Assembly (NCBI GenBank): GCA_004555175.1
Contig: SFJE01000025.1
Span: 1 to 31,876 of the forward strand
Direction: 5' to 3'
Source of the DNA: Lentisphaeraceae bacterium
GTDB taxonomy: Bacteria > Verrucomicrobiota > Kiritimatiellia > RFP12 > DVOR01
Length of the DNA stretch: 31,876 nt
The translations under genes and the position numbers were made by a program. Below, piece after piece: positions 22,685 through 29,217 of this stretch; the stretch's first letter is position 1; the number at the start of each line of letters is the position of its first letter. Under the pieces are notes generated by a model, which saw only the letters and a program-made list of their open reading frames with translations, did no database searches and was not told where the DNA came from.

Positions 22685-24145
22685 ATGTCCTCTGCCGCTC
22701 CCGCCGCTGACCGCTTCCCCCTCTCGGCCCTCGCTTGCTTGGTCAAGCAGGGCCATTTCCCGGCCTTCAAGGCCTATGACATCCGTGCCATCTACGGTCA
22801 GGACCTCACCGAGGCGCTGGCCTACTGGGTTGGCCGCGCCCTTCCTGCGCTTCTCTGCCGCGAGCCGGTGGCCGGCATCGGGCGGCCGCTGATTTTGGTG
22901 GGGCGTGATATGCGCCTCTCCTCGCCCGCCCTCGCCGAAGCGCTGATTGCCGGCATCACCGAGGCCGGGGCCGATGTCCTTGACCTGGGACTCTCCACCA
23001 CCCCGATGGTCTACTTCTTTACCGCCGAGGGCGACGGCATCCATGCTCTGCCCGTGGGCTCGGTGATGGTCACCGCCTCCCATAATCCCAAGGAATACAA
23101 CGGCCTGAAGGTCTCCCTCGCCGGCGCCAAGCCCTGCGGCTACGACCTGGGTCTCAAGGAGATCGAGGCGGCCCTTGTGGCGGGCCGCGTGGCCCCCCCC
23201 GCCGCCGAGCCCGGCCGCGTCATTCCCTTCCCCGAGGCGCGTGCGCGCTATGTGACCTGGCTAAAGGCGCATACGCCTAACCTGGAGCGTCTCGCGAACC
23301 TGCGCTTTGCCGTCGATTGCTCCAATGGCGCGGCGGCCCTCTTTGCGCGCGACCTCTTTGGCCCCGCGGCGCTCTACCTGAATGCCGAGCCCGATGGCTC
23401 CTTCCCGAACCACGGACCTAATCCGTTGGAGCCCGAAAATCGCCGCCAGCTCGTCGAAGCGGTCCAAGCGAACGCCCTCGATTTCGGGATCCTCTTTGAT
23501 GGCGATGCCGACCGCGTGGCCTTCGTCGACCACCTCGGCCGCTTCGTCCCGCCCGACGCGATGATTCCCCTCTTCGCCCGACTTCTGGGGCAGCGCGGCG
23601 ATGTGGTTGTCCACGATGTGCGCACCTCCCGGGGCGTGATTGAGTCCCTGCGCGAGGACGGTTTTGAGCCGTTGATGGTCAAGGTGGGCGCGGCCTTTGC
23701 CAAGACCGCCCTGCGCGAGCGCGGCGGCCTCTGCGGCGGCGAGGTGGCCGGGCACTACTACTTCCGCGACTTCCACTTCTGCGATAGCGGCGCCTTCGCC
23801 GCCTGCCTCGCCCTCGGTCTCCTCGCCCAGGCCAAGGCCCAGGGGCACGCGCTCGCCGACCTCCTCGAGCCCATCACCTCCCGCTACGTCTCCTCGGGCG
23901 AAGTGAACCTCCACGGCATCGAGAATCGCGCCCAGGCCATTGACACTGTCGTCCGCGCCCTCCTCCAACTCAAGGGCGAGCCAGAGCGCCGGATTGACTT
24001 CGACGGCGTCCGCCTCGATTGGGCCGACGGCTGGTTTGGAGTCCGCGCCTCCAACACCGAGCCCATCCTCCGCCTCGCCGGCGAAGCCCCCACCCAAGCC
24101 GCCCTCGACGCCCTCCTCTCCACCGCCAAAGCCGCCCTCGCCTGA
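22685..24145 (+). CDS. Phosphomannomutase/phosphoglucomutase
   Basis: 486 residues of the alpha-D-phosphohexomutase superfamily. Phosphoserine loop TASHNPKEYNG (catalytic Ser132), metal loop DGDADR (Asp272, Asp274, Asp276), sugar-binding loop GGEVAGHYYFRDF, and phosphate-binding loop RASNTEPILRL. Start of family similarity is FKAYDIRAIYG (residue 28). It interconverts hexose 6- and 1-phosphates for glycogen, nucleotide sugars or LPS. The GEXSGH-type loop here reads GEVAGH, the form seen in PMM/PGM enzymes. It begins 12 bases after the methyltransferase stop, closing this operon. Confidence 0.9.
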   Translation: MSSAAPAADRFPLSALACLVKQGHFPAFKAYDIRAIYGQDLTEALAYWVGRALPALLCREPVAGIGRPLILVGRDMRLSSPALAEALIAGITEAGADVLDLGLSTTPMVYFFTAEGDGIHALPVGSVMVTASHNPKEYNGLKVSLAGAKPCGYDLGLKEIEAALVAGRVAPPAAEPGRVIPFPEARARYVTWLKAHTPNLERLANLRFAVDCSNGAAALFARDLFGPAALYLNAEPDGSFPNHGPNPLEPENRRQLVEAVQANALDFGILFDGDADRVAFVDHLGRFVPPDAMIPLFARLLGQRGDVVVHDVRTSRGVIESLREDGFEPLMVKVGAAFAKTALRERGGLCGGEVAGHYYFRDFHFCDSGAFAACLALGLLAQAKAQGHALADLLEPITSRYVSSGEVNLHGIENRAQAIDTVVRALLQLKGEPERRIDFDGVRLDWADGWFGVRASNTEPILRLAGEAPTQAALDALLSTAKAALA

Positions 24146-24157
24146 CGCGGTGGCTTC

Positions 24158-24240
24158 GTGCGCGGGGGCTGCCCGCCCCCGCACCTCCGGGTGGTGACTA
24201 CTCGCCCCCACGCCCCTCGGGAGCGTGGGACGCTCCACCC
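24158..24240. repeat. Hairpin cluster related to 1860-1911
   Basis: GTGCG(C)GGGGGC / GCCCCCGCAC (24158-24184) resembles the hairpin at 1860-1883. CCTCGGGAGCGTGGGACGCT and the next six bases (24215-24240) are identical over 26 bases to 1886-1911 and form the stem GGAGCGT/ACGCTCC. The third hairpin of the 1860 cluster is replaced here by the 33-base repeat. Confidence 0.85.
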
Positions 24241-24245
24241 TGGCC

Positions 24246-24278
24246 AAGTCCGAGCGAAGCGAAGGAGCTATGTCAACA
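24246..24278. repeat. 33-base dispersed repeat, third copy
   Basis: AAGTCCGAGCGAAGCGAAGG and the next 13 bases are identical to 196-228 and 321-353, more than 23 kb away. It is directly preceded by the 26-base hairpin module. Confidence 0.9.
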
Positions 24279-24353
24279 CGCGCCCTCTGGGCACGCCGGC
24301 TCTTTTTTCGCATCCGCCCCGGGTCCAAGTTGGTCCCGCACCTACCTCAAGGT

Positions 24354-24448
24354 GACCTAGGGCCTACCTCGAGTTGACCTAGGGTCTACCTCGAGTTGAC
24401 CTAGGGTCTACCTTACCTTGAGGGAGGCCCGACCTTTTTTAGGGTATC
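24354..24448. repeat. 22-base-period array, three units, with T6 end motif
   Basis: GACCTAGGGCCTACCTCGAG (24354) is followed at 24376 and 24398 by units with C replaced by T (GACCTAGGGTCTACC). The period is exactly 22. The array ends with ACCTTTTTTAGGGTATC (24432-24448), identical to 3277-3293. Both arrays stand upstream of a promoter on the plus strand, marC and clpP respectively. Confidence 0.9.
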
Positions 24449-24570
24449 GGCGCGCGGGGCGGCGGGGTGGGGGCAGGGGGTGAACATGAAGTATTGCGCT
24501 TGGCTGCCTTCCGGGGCAAACTGAGAGCGCCTCGCAACGGGTGAGGCGAGCACGGGGCGGTGGGTTGTGG

Positions 24571-24576
24571 TATAAT
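24571..24576 (+). promoter_or_regulatory. -10 element of clpP
   Basis: Perfect TATAAT preceded by TTGTGG (extended -10). Transcription should start near 24583, giving a leader of about 33 bases. No clear -35 box. Confidence 0.7.
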
Positions 24577-24615
24577 CCCGCCCGTTTTTGTCAGCAATCC
24601 CAGTGGAGCGTGCGT

Positions 24616-25227
24616 ATGAAGGATATTCAGGACAATATGTTGGTACCGATTGTGGTCGAGCAGACGGCTCGTGGTGAGCGTTCGTATGACATCTATTCGC
24701 GGTTGTTGCTCGACCGGATCATCTTCTTGGGCGGGCCGATTGATGATAATGTCGCGAACATTGTGGTGGCGCAGATGCTCTTCTTGCAGTCGCAGGACCC
24801 CAAGAAGGACATCTCCTTCTACATCAACTCCCCCGGGGGCGTGGTGACGGCGGGTCTCGCGATCTACGACACGATGCAGTTCCTCTCGTGCGATGTGGCC
24901 ACCTACTGCATTGGCCAGGCGGCGAGTATGGGCGCGGTGCTCTTGGCCGCCGGTGCGAAGGGTAAGCGCTACGCCCTGCCCAACGCCCGCATTATGATCC
25001 ACCAGCCGCTGGGCGGCGCGGAGGGTCAGTGCACCGACATTCAGATCCAGGCTGCCGAGATCCAGCGGATGAAGCAGACGCTCAACGGCATCTTGGCCTC
25101 GCATTCCGGCCAGCCGATTGAGAAGGTCTTTCAGGATACTGAGCGCGACAACTTTATGTCGGCCGCTGAAGCTCAGGCCTACGGTCTGGTTGACCACGTG
25201 GTCACCAAGGTGCCCGAGACGAAGTAA
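24616..25227 (+). CDS. clpP: ATP-dependent Clp protease proteolytic subunit
   Basis: 203 residues, standard ClpP length. TGGAG lies 7 bases before the ATG. Catalytic triad Ser104 (GQAASMGAVLL), His129 (MIHQP) and Asp178 (TERDNFMSA). The oxyanion strand FYINSPGGVVTAGLAIYD and N-terminal VPIVVEQTARGERSYDIYSR are typical. Fourteen subunits form the chamber fed by ClpX/ClpA unfoldases, which are not encoded in this window. There is no tig or clpX next to it, unlike the common tig-clpP-clpX order. An FmdB-like gene follows 15 bases later. Confidence 0.95.
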   Translation: MKDIQDNMLVPIVVEQTARGERSYDIYSRLLLDRIIFLGGPIDDNVANIVVAQMLFLQSQDPKKDISFYINSPGGVVTAGLAIYDTMQFLSCDVATYCIGQAASMGAVLLAAGAKGKRYALPNARIMIHQPLGGAEGQCTDIQIQAAEIQRMKQTLNGILASHSGQPIEKVFQDTERDNFMSAAEAQAYGLVDHVVTKVPETK

Positions 25228-25242
25228 GGCGAGGGCCGGACG

Positions 25243-25467
25243 ATGCCGCTCTACGATTACACTTGTCAAAGCTGTGGCAAGGCCTTTGAGTTCTTGGCGC
25301 GGACCCTCTCCGACCGCCCGACGGCTTGCCCGGCCTGCGGCGGAAGCGACCTGAAGAAGGGCTTTTCGACCTTCGCGGCAAAGGTCTCCTCGGGTTCGGC
25401 CTGCCCGCACGAAGGCGCATGTACGCATAGCCACGGTGCCGGCTGTGGGTGTGGCTGTTGCCATTAA
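25243..25467 (+). CDS. FmdB-family zinc-ribbon protein
   Basis: 74 residues. MPLYDYTCQSCGKAFEFLAR with Cys8 and Cys11, then CPACGGSD with Cys29 and Cys32, forms the FmdB/CxxC_CxxC_SSSS zinc ribbon. KKGFSTFAAKVSSGSACP is the usual Ser-rich follow-on. The C-terminal 20 residues are unusually rich in Cys, His and Gly (HSHGAGCGCGCCH), suggesting extra metal binding. The family's name comes from a putative formamidase regulator; its role is unknown. It follows clpP by 15 bases and ends in a strong hairpin. Confidence 0.85.
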   Translation: MPLYDYTCQSCGKAFEFLARTLSDRPTACPACGGSDLKKGFSTFAAKVSSGSACPHEGACTHSHGAGCGCGCCH

Positions 25468-25468
25468 A

Positions 25469-25550
25469 TTGCCCGCACGGTCCGGAAGGGACTGTGCGGG
25501 CAACGATGAGAGGTGATGGATGACAGGGCGCGCGGCGAGGGCCGCGCGCC
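25469..25550. terminator. Two hairpins between convergent transcripts
   Basis: TTGCCCGCAC-GTCC pairs with GGAC-GTGCGGGCAA (25469-25503) with one mismatch; on the minus strand it is followed by AATTTAATGG. A second perfect 10-bp stem GGCGCGCGGC (25527-25536) / GCCGCGCGCC (25541-25550) is followed on the plus strand by TTATTTGTTG. Together they probably end both the clpP-fmdB transcript and the minus-strand operon ending in the PBP gene. Neither has a full T run. Confidence 0.65.
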
Positions 25551-27002
25551 TTATTTGTTGCGCTCGAGGGCTTCGCGCAGGAGGCGCTTGGCGATGGGCA
25601 GCGCGGTGGCCGCGCCAAAGCCGCCGTGCTCGATGAGGACGGTGACCACGACGCGCGGTTTCTCGGCTGGCGCAAAGCAGGTGAACCAGGCGTGGTCTTT
25701 GCCGGAGGTCTCCGCCGTGCCGGTCTTGCCGCAGACGGCGATCTTGGGCAGGGCCGCGCCCCGAGAGGTGCCCGAGGTGACCGAGGCGCGCATCAGGGCC
25801 TTGACCTCGTTGGCAATCGGAGCGCTCCAGAGGCGCTTGGGGGCGGGGGGCACGGTGCGTTCGAGGTGGGGCGGGACGAGGAGGCCGTCGCGGGCGATGG
25901 CGGCGGTGAGGGCGGCGATGTGCAGAGGGGTAAGGAGGAGTTTGCCCTGTCCGAAGCCGAGGTAGGCCACGCGGTTGGGGGCGGCCGAGAGGTCGGGGAT
26001 GGAGCCGGGGGCGGTGGCGAGGGTGCGCTCGCCGCAGCGGGCCAGGAGGAGGGAGTCGGCCAAGCCCACGCGCTCGGCGGCGGCCTGGAAGCGCGGCCAG
26101 GTGCAGGCCACGGCGGCCTTGGCGAACCAGATGTTAGAGCTTTCGGCGAAGGCGGTCCGGCGGTCGAGCATGGGGTCGTCGGCCGGGTGCGGATGGGTGT
26201 CGCGAATGGGCTTGGTGTAGGCGCCGGGGGCCCAGCCTTTGGGCGGGCAGGCGTAGGAGCCGGCCTTGCCACATTCGAGGGCGAGGGCCGCGGTGAAGAG
26301 TTTGAAGACCGATCCGGGGGGGTAGAGGCCGTGGGTGGCGCGGTTGAGGAGGGGGGCTTGGGCGCGGCTGCGCATCGCTTCGCCGAGGCGCTCTTCGCGG
26401 ACGGCGGGGGCGGAGGCGAGGGCGAGGATTTCGCCATTGCGCGGGTCGAGGATGACGACGGCTCCGGGGCGGCCATCGAGCGCGTCGTAGGCCAGTTGCT
26501 GGAGGTGGCTATCGAGGGTGAGGGTGACATCTTCCGGCGCGCGGCGCTGGAGCAGGTCGAGCTTCTCTCCGGGCGGGGGCAGACCGCAGAGCCGGGCGTC
26601 GAAGACGCGTAGGAGCCCGCCCAGGCCGTAATCGCGCGAGCTGTAGCCGATGGGGTGGAGCCCGGCTTCACCCAGGGGTGCCTCGTGGCCCCAACGCGTG
26701 CCGGGCTTGGGCTGGGAGAGGACCTGGCCATTGCGGTCGAGGAGGCGGCCGCGGCGGTTGGCTGTGCGCTCAAGGGTGGCGGGGCGCAGGTCGTAGCGGC
26801 GTTGGAACTTCTGGAAGCCGAGGGAGCCAAAGCCGCTCAATTGCCAGCAGGCTTGGTGGAGGAGGAGTCCGGCAAAGAGGAGGGCGAAGAAAAAGGGCAG
26901 GCCGAGGCCGCGCCAACCCCGGCCGCGCGTCCGGCAACAACCCAGCGCGCAGAGAAGCGCGGCGAAGAGGGCGAGGAAGACGAGGTGGGTTAGGGGGGGC
27001 AA
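25551..27002 (-). CDS. Class B penicillin-binding protein (transpeptidase)
   Basis: 483 residues; the start is a TTG at 27002 with GGGAG about 6-8 bases upstream. Two N-terminal hydrophobic segments (5-22, 33-52). Transpeptidase motifs: SVFK (Ser231, Lys234), S-S-N (288-290) and KTGTAE (Lys426). The dimerisation/pedestal part includes RRGRLLDRNGQVL, and IGYSSRDYGLGGL precedes VTLTLDSHLQQLAYDAL, as in PbpA/FtsI-like proteins. It cross-links peptidoglycan at elongation or division. It is shorter than E. coli PBP2 or FtsI (about 590-630), closer to actinobacterial PbpA. It ends the TPR-xseB-hemB-xer operon, 18 bases after the xer stop. Confidence 0.9.
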   Translation of the reverse strand: MPPLTHLVFLALFAALLCALGCCRTRGRGWRGLGLPFFFALLFAGLLLHQACWQLSGFGSLGFQKFQRRYDLRPATLERTANRRGRLLDRNGQVLSQPKPGTRWGHEAPLGEAGLHPIGYSSRDYGLGGLLRVFDARLCGLPPPGEKLDLLQRRAPEDVTLTLDSHLQQLAYDALDGRPGAVVILDPRNGEILALASAPAVREERLGEAMRSRAQAPLLNRATHGLYPPGSVFKLFTAALALECGKAGSYACPPKGWAPGAYTKPIRDTHPHPADDPMLDRRTAFAESSNIWFAKAAVACTWPRFQAAAERVGLADSLLLARCGERTLATAPGSIPDLSAAPNRVAYLGFGQGKLLLTPLHIAALTAAIARDGLLVPPHLERTVPPAPKRLWSAPIANEVKALMRASVTSGTSRGAALPKIAVCGKTGTAETSGKDHAWFTCFAPAEKPRVVVTVLIEHGGFGAATALPIAKRLLREALERNK

Positions 27003-27020
27003 GGCGGACTCCCGGGGCGG

Positions 27021-27941
27021 CTAGGTGCGGGGGAAGCAGCGGTCGAAGGTGCTACGCAGGTGGGCTTGGTCCACGTGGGTGTAGATTTGCGTGGTGGCGA
27101 TGGAGGCGTGGCCCAGAAGGTCGCGGATGTCCAGGAGCGGGGCGCCGTGTTCCAGGAGGTGGGTGGCGAAGGCGTGGCGGAGGGTGTGCGGTGTGGCTTG
27201 CATGCCTGGCGGCAGGAAGGCGTGGATGCGGCGGTGGACAATGGCGGCCACGGCCGAGCGCGAGAGCATGCCGCCGCGCGGGGCCAAGAAGAGGGGGGCG
27301 GTGGGCTTGCGCAGGGCGGCAGCCAGGGTGCCCTTGCGGAGGCTTTCAGCGAAGGCGGTGCGCGCGGGGAGGTAGGCCTTCAGGGCCCGCTCGGCCGCTT
27401 CGCCAAAGGGGACCACGCGCTCTTTGCGGCCTTTGCCGTGGACGCGTAGGAGGCGGCGGGTGAAGTCGAGGTGGTGGAGTTGAAGGGCGGTCAACTCGGA
27501 GCAGCGCAGGCCGCAATCGTAGAGGAGTTCGAGGATGGCGCGGTCGCGCACATCGGGGTAGTCGGTGCCGTCGACCGCCTCGATGAGGTCTTGGAGCGTG
27601 CGCTCGCCGAGGGTGTTGGGCAGACGCTGGGGCTGCGCGCCCACGCGGATGTTCTCGGTGGGCAGGGTGGGGATGAGTTCCTCGTCGAGCAGCCAATCGA
27701 AGAAGGTGCGCAGGATGGCGGTGTTGCGGCGGCGGGTCGTGGCGGCGTATTCGCGGCGGTCGAGGTCGGAGAGGTAGTCGCGCAAGTCGGCGGCGGAGAC
27801 CTCCGCCCAGGCGGTGCGGCCACGCTTGACGAGGAAGTCGGACAGGGCGCAGAGGACGGCGCGGTAGGCGCTGCACGAGCTCGGGGAGAAGCCCCGGCTG
27901 TAGCGCATCGCGTCCACGAAGGCCTCGATGGTGGGCTTCAT
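27021..27941 (-). CDS. Tyrosine recombinase XerC/XerD family
   Basis: 306 residues. The N-terminal SAM-like core-binding domain (1-100) includes FVDAMRYSRGFSPSSCSAYR. The catalytic domain has Arg146 (CGLRCSEL), Lys170 (VHGKGRKERV), His252-x-x-Arg255 (PHTLRHAFATH), His278 (LLGHAS) and the nucleophile Tyr287 (TQIYTHV), the full set. Length and spacing fit the chromosomal Xer proteins that resolve chromosome dimers at dif, rather than phage or integron enzymes. XerC versus XerD cannot be decided. Its ATG overlaps the hemB stop by four bases (27938-27941). No dif-like site was found in the window. Confidence 0.9.
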   Translation of the reverse strand: MKPTIEAFVDAMRYSRGFSPSSCSAYRAVLCALSDFLVKRGRTAWAEVSAADLRDYLSDLDRREYAATTRRRNTAILRTFFDWLLDEELIPTLPTENIRVGAQPQRLPNTLGERTLQDLIEAVDGTDYPDVRDRAILELLYDCGLRCSELTALQLHHLDFTRRLLRVHGKGRKERVVPFGEAAERALKAYLPARTAFAESLRKGTLAAALRKPTAPLFLAPRGGMLSRSAVAAIVHRRIHAFLPPGMQATPHTLRHAFATHLLEHGAPLLDIRDLLGHASIATTQIYTHVDQAHLRSTFDRCFPRT

Positions 27942-28936
27942 CGGCGGAAGAATTCGTTGTAGCGCGAGGCCCAGTAGGAGATGATGAGGTCAGCTCCGGC
28001 GCGGACGATGCCCATGGTGCTCTCGCGCACCAGCTCGCCCAGGTCTCCCCAACCGCGCTCGGCAGTGGCGATGAGCATCGCGTATTCGCCGCTGACGTTG
28101 TAGGCCGCCACCGGGAGAAGGGTCTGCTCGCGCACGCGCCGGATCATGTCTAGGTAGAAGAGGGCCGGCTTGACCATCAGGATGTCGGCGCCCTCGGCTT
28201 CGTCGAGGACCGATTCTAAGCAGGCGTTGCGCGCATTGGCGTAGGAGGCCTGATAGCCCTTGCGGTCGGCCGGCATTCCGGGCACGTGCCCCGGGGCGCT
28301 GCCTTCGGCTTCGCGGAAGGGACCGTAGCAGGCGGAGGCGAACTTGGTGGAGTAGGCCATCAGGAGCGTGTCGTCGAAATGCTCCTCGGCCAAGGCCGCG
28401 CGGATGGCGGCAATCTGCCCATCCATCATGGCCGAGGGGGCCACGCAATCGGCCCCGGCGGCCGCGTGGGAGAGGGCCACCTTGGCCAGGCACGCGCAGC
28501 CGGCATCGTTGTCCAACGCGCCATCGGGGCGCAAGGGGGCGCAGTGTCCGTGGTGGGTGTAGGCGCAGAGGCAGACATCGGTCATCACCGTGAGCTCGGG
28601 GAAGTGGCGCTTGAGTTCGCGCACGGCCTCCTGCACCGGCCCGCGCTCATCCCACGCGCCCGAGCCGCCATTGTCCTTGGGCCGATCGGTCTGCCCAAAG
28701 AGGAGCACCGAGCCAACGCCCTGGGCCACCACCGGCTCGACGGCTTGCGCCAGGCGGTCGACCGACCAGCGGAACTGCCCGGGCATCGAGGCAATGGGCT
28801 CCTGCTTATTGTGCCCGGGCACCACGAACATCGGCCAGCAGAACTTTTCGGGGCCGGGGAAAGGAAGGTCGAAGATTGCGCGGATGCCTGGCGTCCGGCG
28901 CACGCGGCGCAGCCGCAAATCGGGGAAGGTGCTCAT
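27938..28936 (-). CDS. hemB: Delta-aminolevulinic acid dehydratase (porphobilinogen synthase)
   Basis: 332 residues. Condenses two 5-aminolevulinates to porphobilinogen in tetrapyrrole synthesis. Active-site lysines are Lys198 (AYSTKFAS) and Lys256 (MVKPALFYLD). The zinc cysteines Cys122, Cys124 and Cys132 are present in TDVCLCAYTHHGHC, so it is a zinc-dependent form. NAR/SYANARNACL and DGQIAAIRAAL match the family. The hemB ATG overlaps the xseB stop by four bases, and the xer gene overlaps its own stop in the same way. Confidence 0.95.
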   Translation of the reverse strand: MSTFPDLRLRRVRRTPGIRAIFDLPFPGPEKFCWPMFVVPGHNKQEPIASMPGQFRWSVDRLAQAVEPVVAQGVGSVLLFGQTDRPKDNGGSGAWDERGPVQEAVRELKRHFPELTVMTDVCLCAYTHHGHCAPLRPDGALDNDAGCACLAKVALSHAAAGADCVAPSAMMDGQIAAIRAALAEEHFDDTLLMAYSTKFASACYGPFREAEGSAPGHVPGMPADRKGYQASYANARNACLESVLDEAEGADILMVKPALFYLDMIRRVREQTLLPVAAYNVSGEYAMLIATAERGWGDLGELVRESTMGIVRAGADLIISYWASRYNEFFRR

Positions 28937-29202
28937 GCTTGCCCCGCCGTGCCGGCATCTAACGGCTCGCGCAACAGGGAGCCATCGGCCTCCTGCCGTT
29001 TGATGACCTCGACGCGTTGCTGCACCTCGGTGAGCTTAGCGGTGCAGAAGGCCACCAACTTGCGGCCCTCCTCAAAGGCGGAGATCATCTCATCCAAGGG
29101 CAATTCGCCGCGCTCCATTTTCTCGACTAGCTCATCGAGCCGCGCGGAGGCGGCCTCGAAGGTTATCGGGGTGGGGGGCGTTTCGGGGGAACTTTTGGCC
29201 AT
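28933..29202 (-). CDS. xseB: Exodeoxyribonuclease VII small subunit
   Basis: 89 residues. TFEAASARLDELVEKMERGE and LPLDEMISAFEEGRKLVAFC are the XseB signature helices. Several copies bind XseA to degrade single-stranded DNA. AAGGA precedes the ATG by about 7 bases. The large subunit gene xseA is not in the window. It lies 15 bases after the TPR gene stop. Confidence 0.93.
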   Translation of the reverse strand: MAKSSPETPPTPITFEAASARLDELVEKMERGELPLDEMISAFEEGRKLVAFCTAKLTEVQQRVEVIKRQEADGSLLREPLDAGTAGQA

Positions 29203-29217
29203 CGCAACTTCCTTCTC

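Larger units (their letters stand above)
24146..24615. other. Repeat-filled intergenic region between the phosphohexomutase and clpP
   Basis: About 470 bases with no gene. It strings together elements seen elsewhere in the window: a hairpin (24158-24184), the 26-base hairpin module (24215-24240), the 33-base dispersed repeat (24246-24278), the 22-base array with its T6 end (24354-24448) and the clpP promoter (24571-24576). Confidence 0.8.

Noticed and set aside
25626..26612. 328-codon plus-strand frame opposite the PBP gene
   Set aside because: Gly/Glu/Ala-rich low complexity; the minus-strand frame has all three transpeptidase motifs.
27021..27941. Integrase of a mobile element
   Set aside because: The recombinase has chromosomal Xer length, sits inside a core operon with overlaps to hemB, and no attachment repeats or phage genes are nearby.
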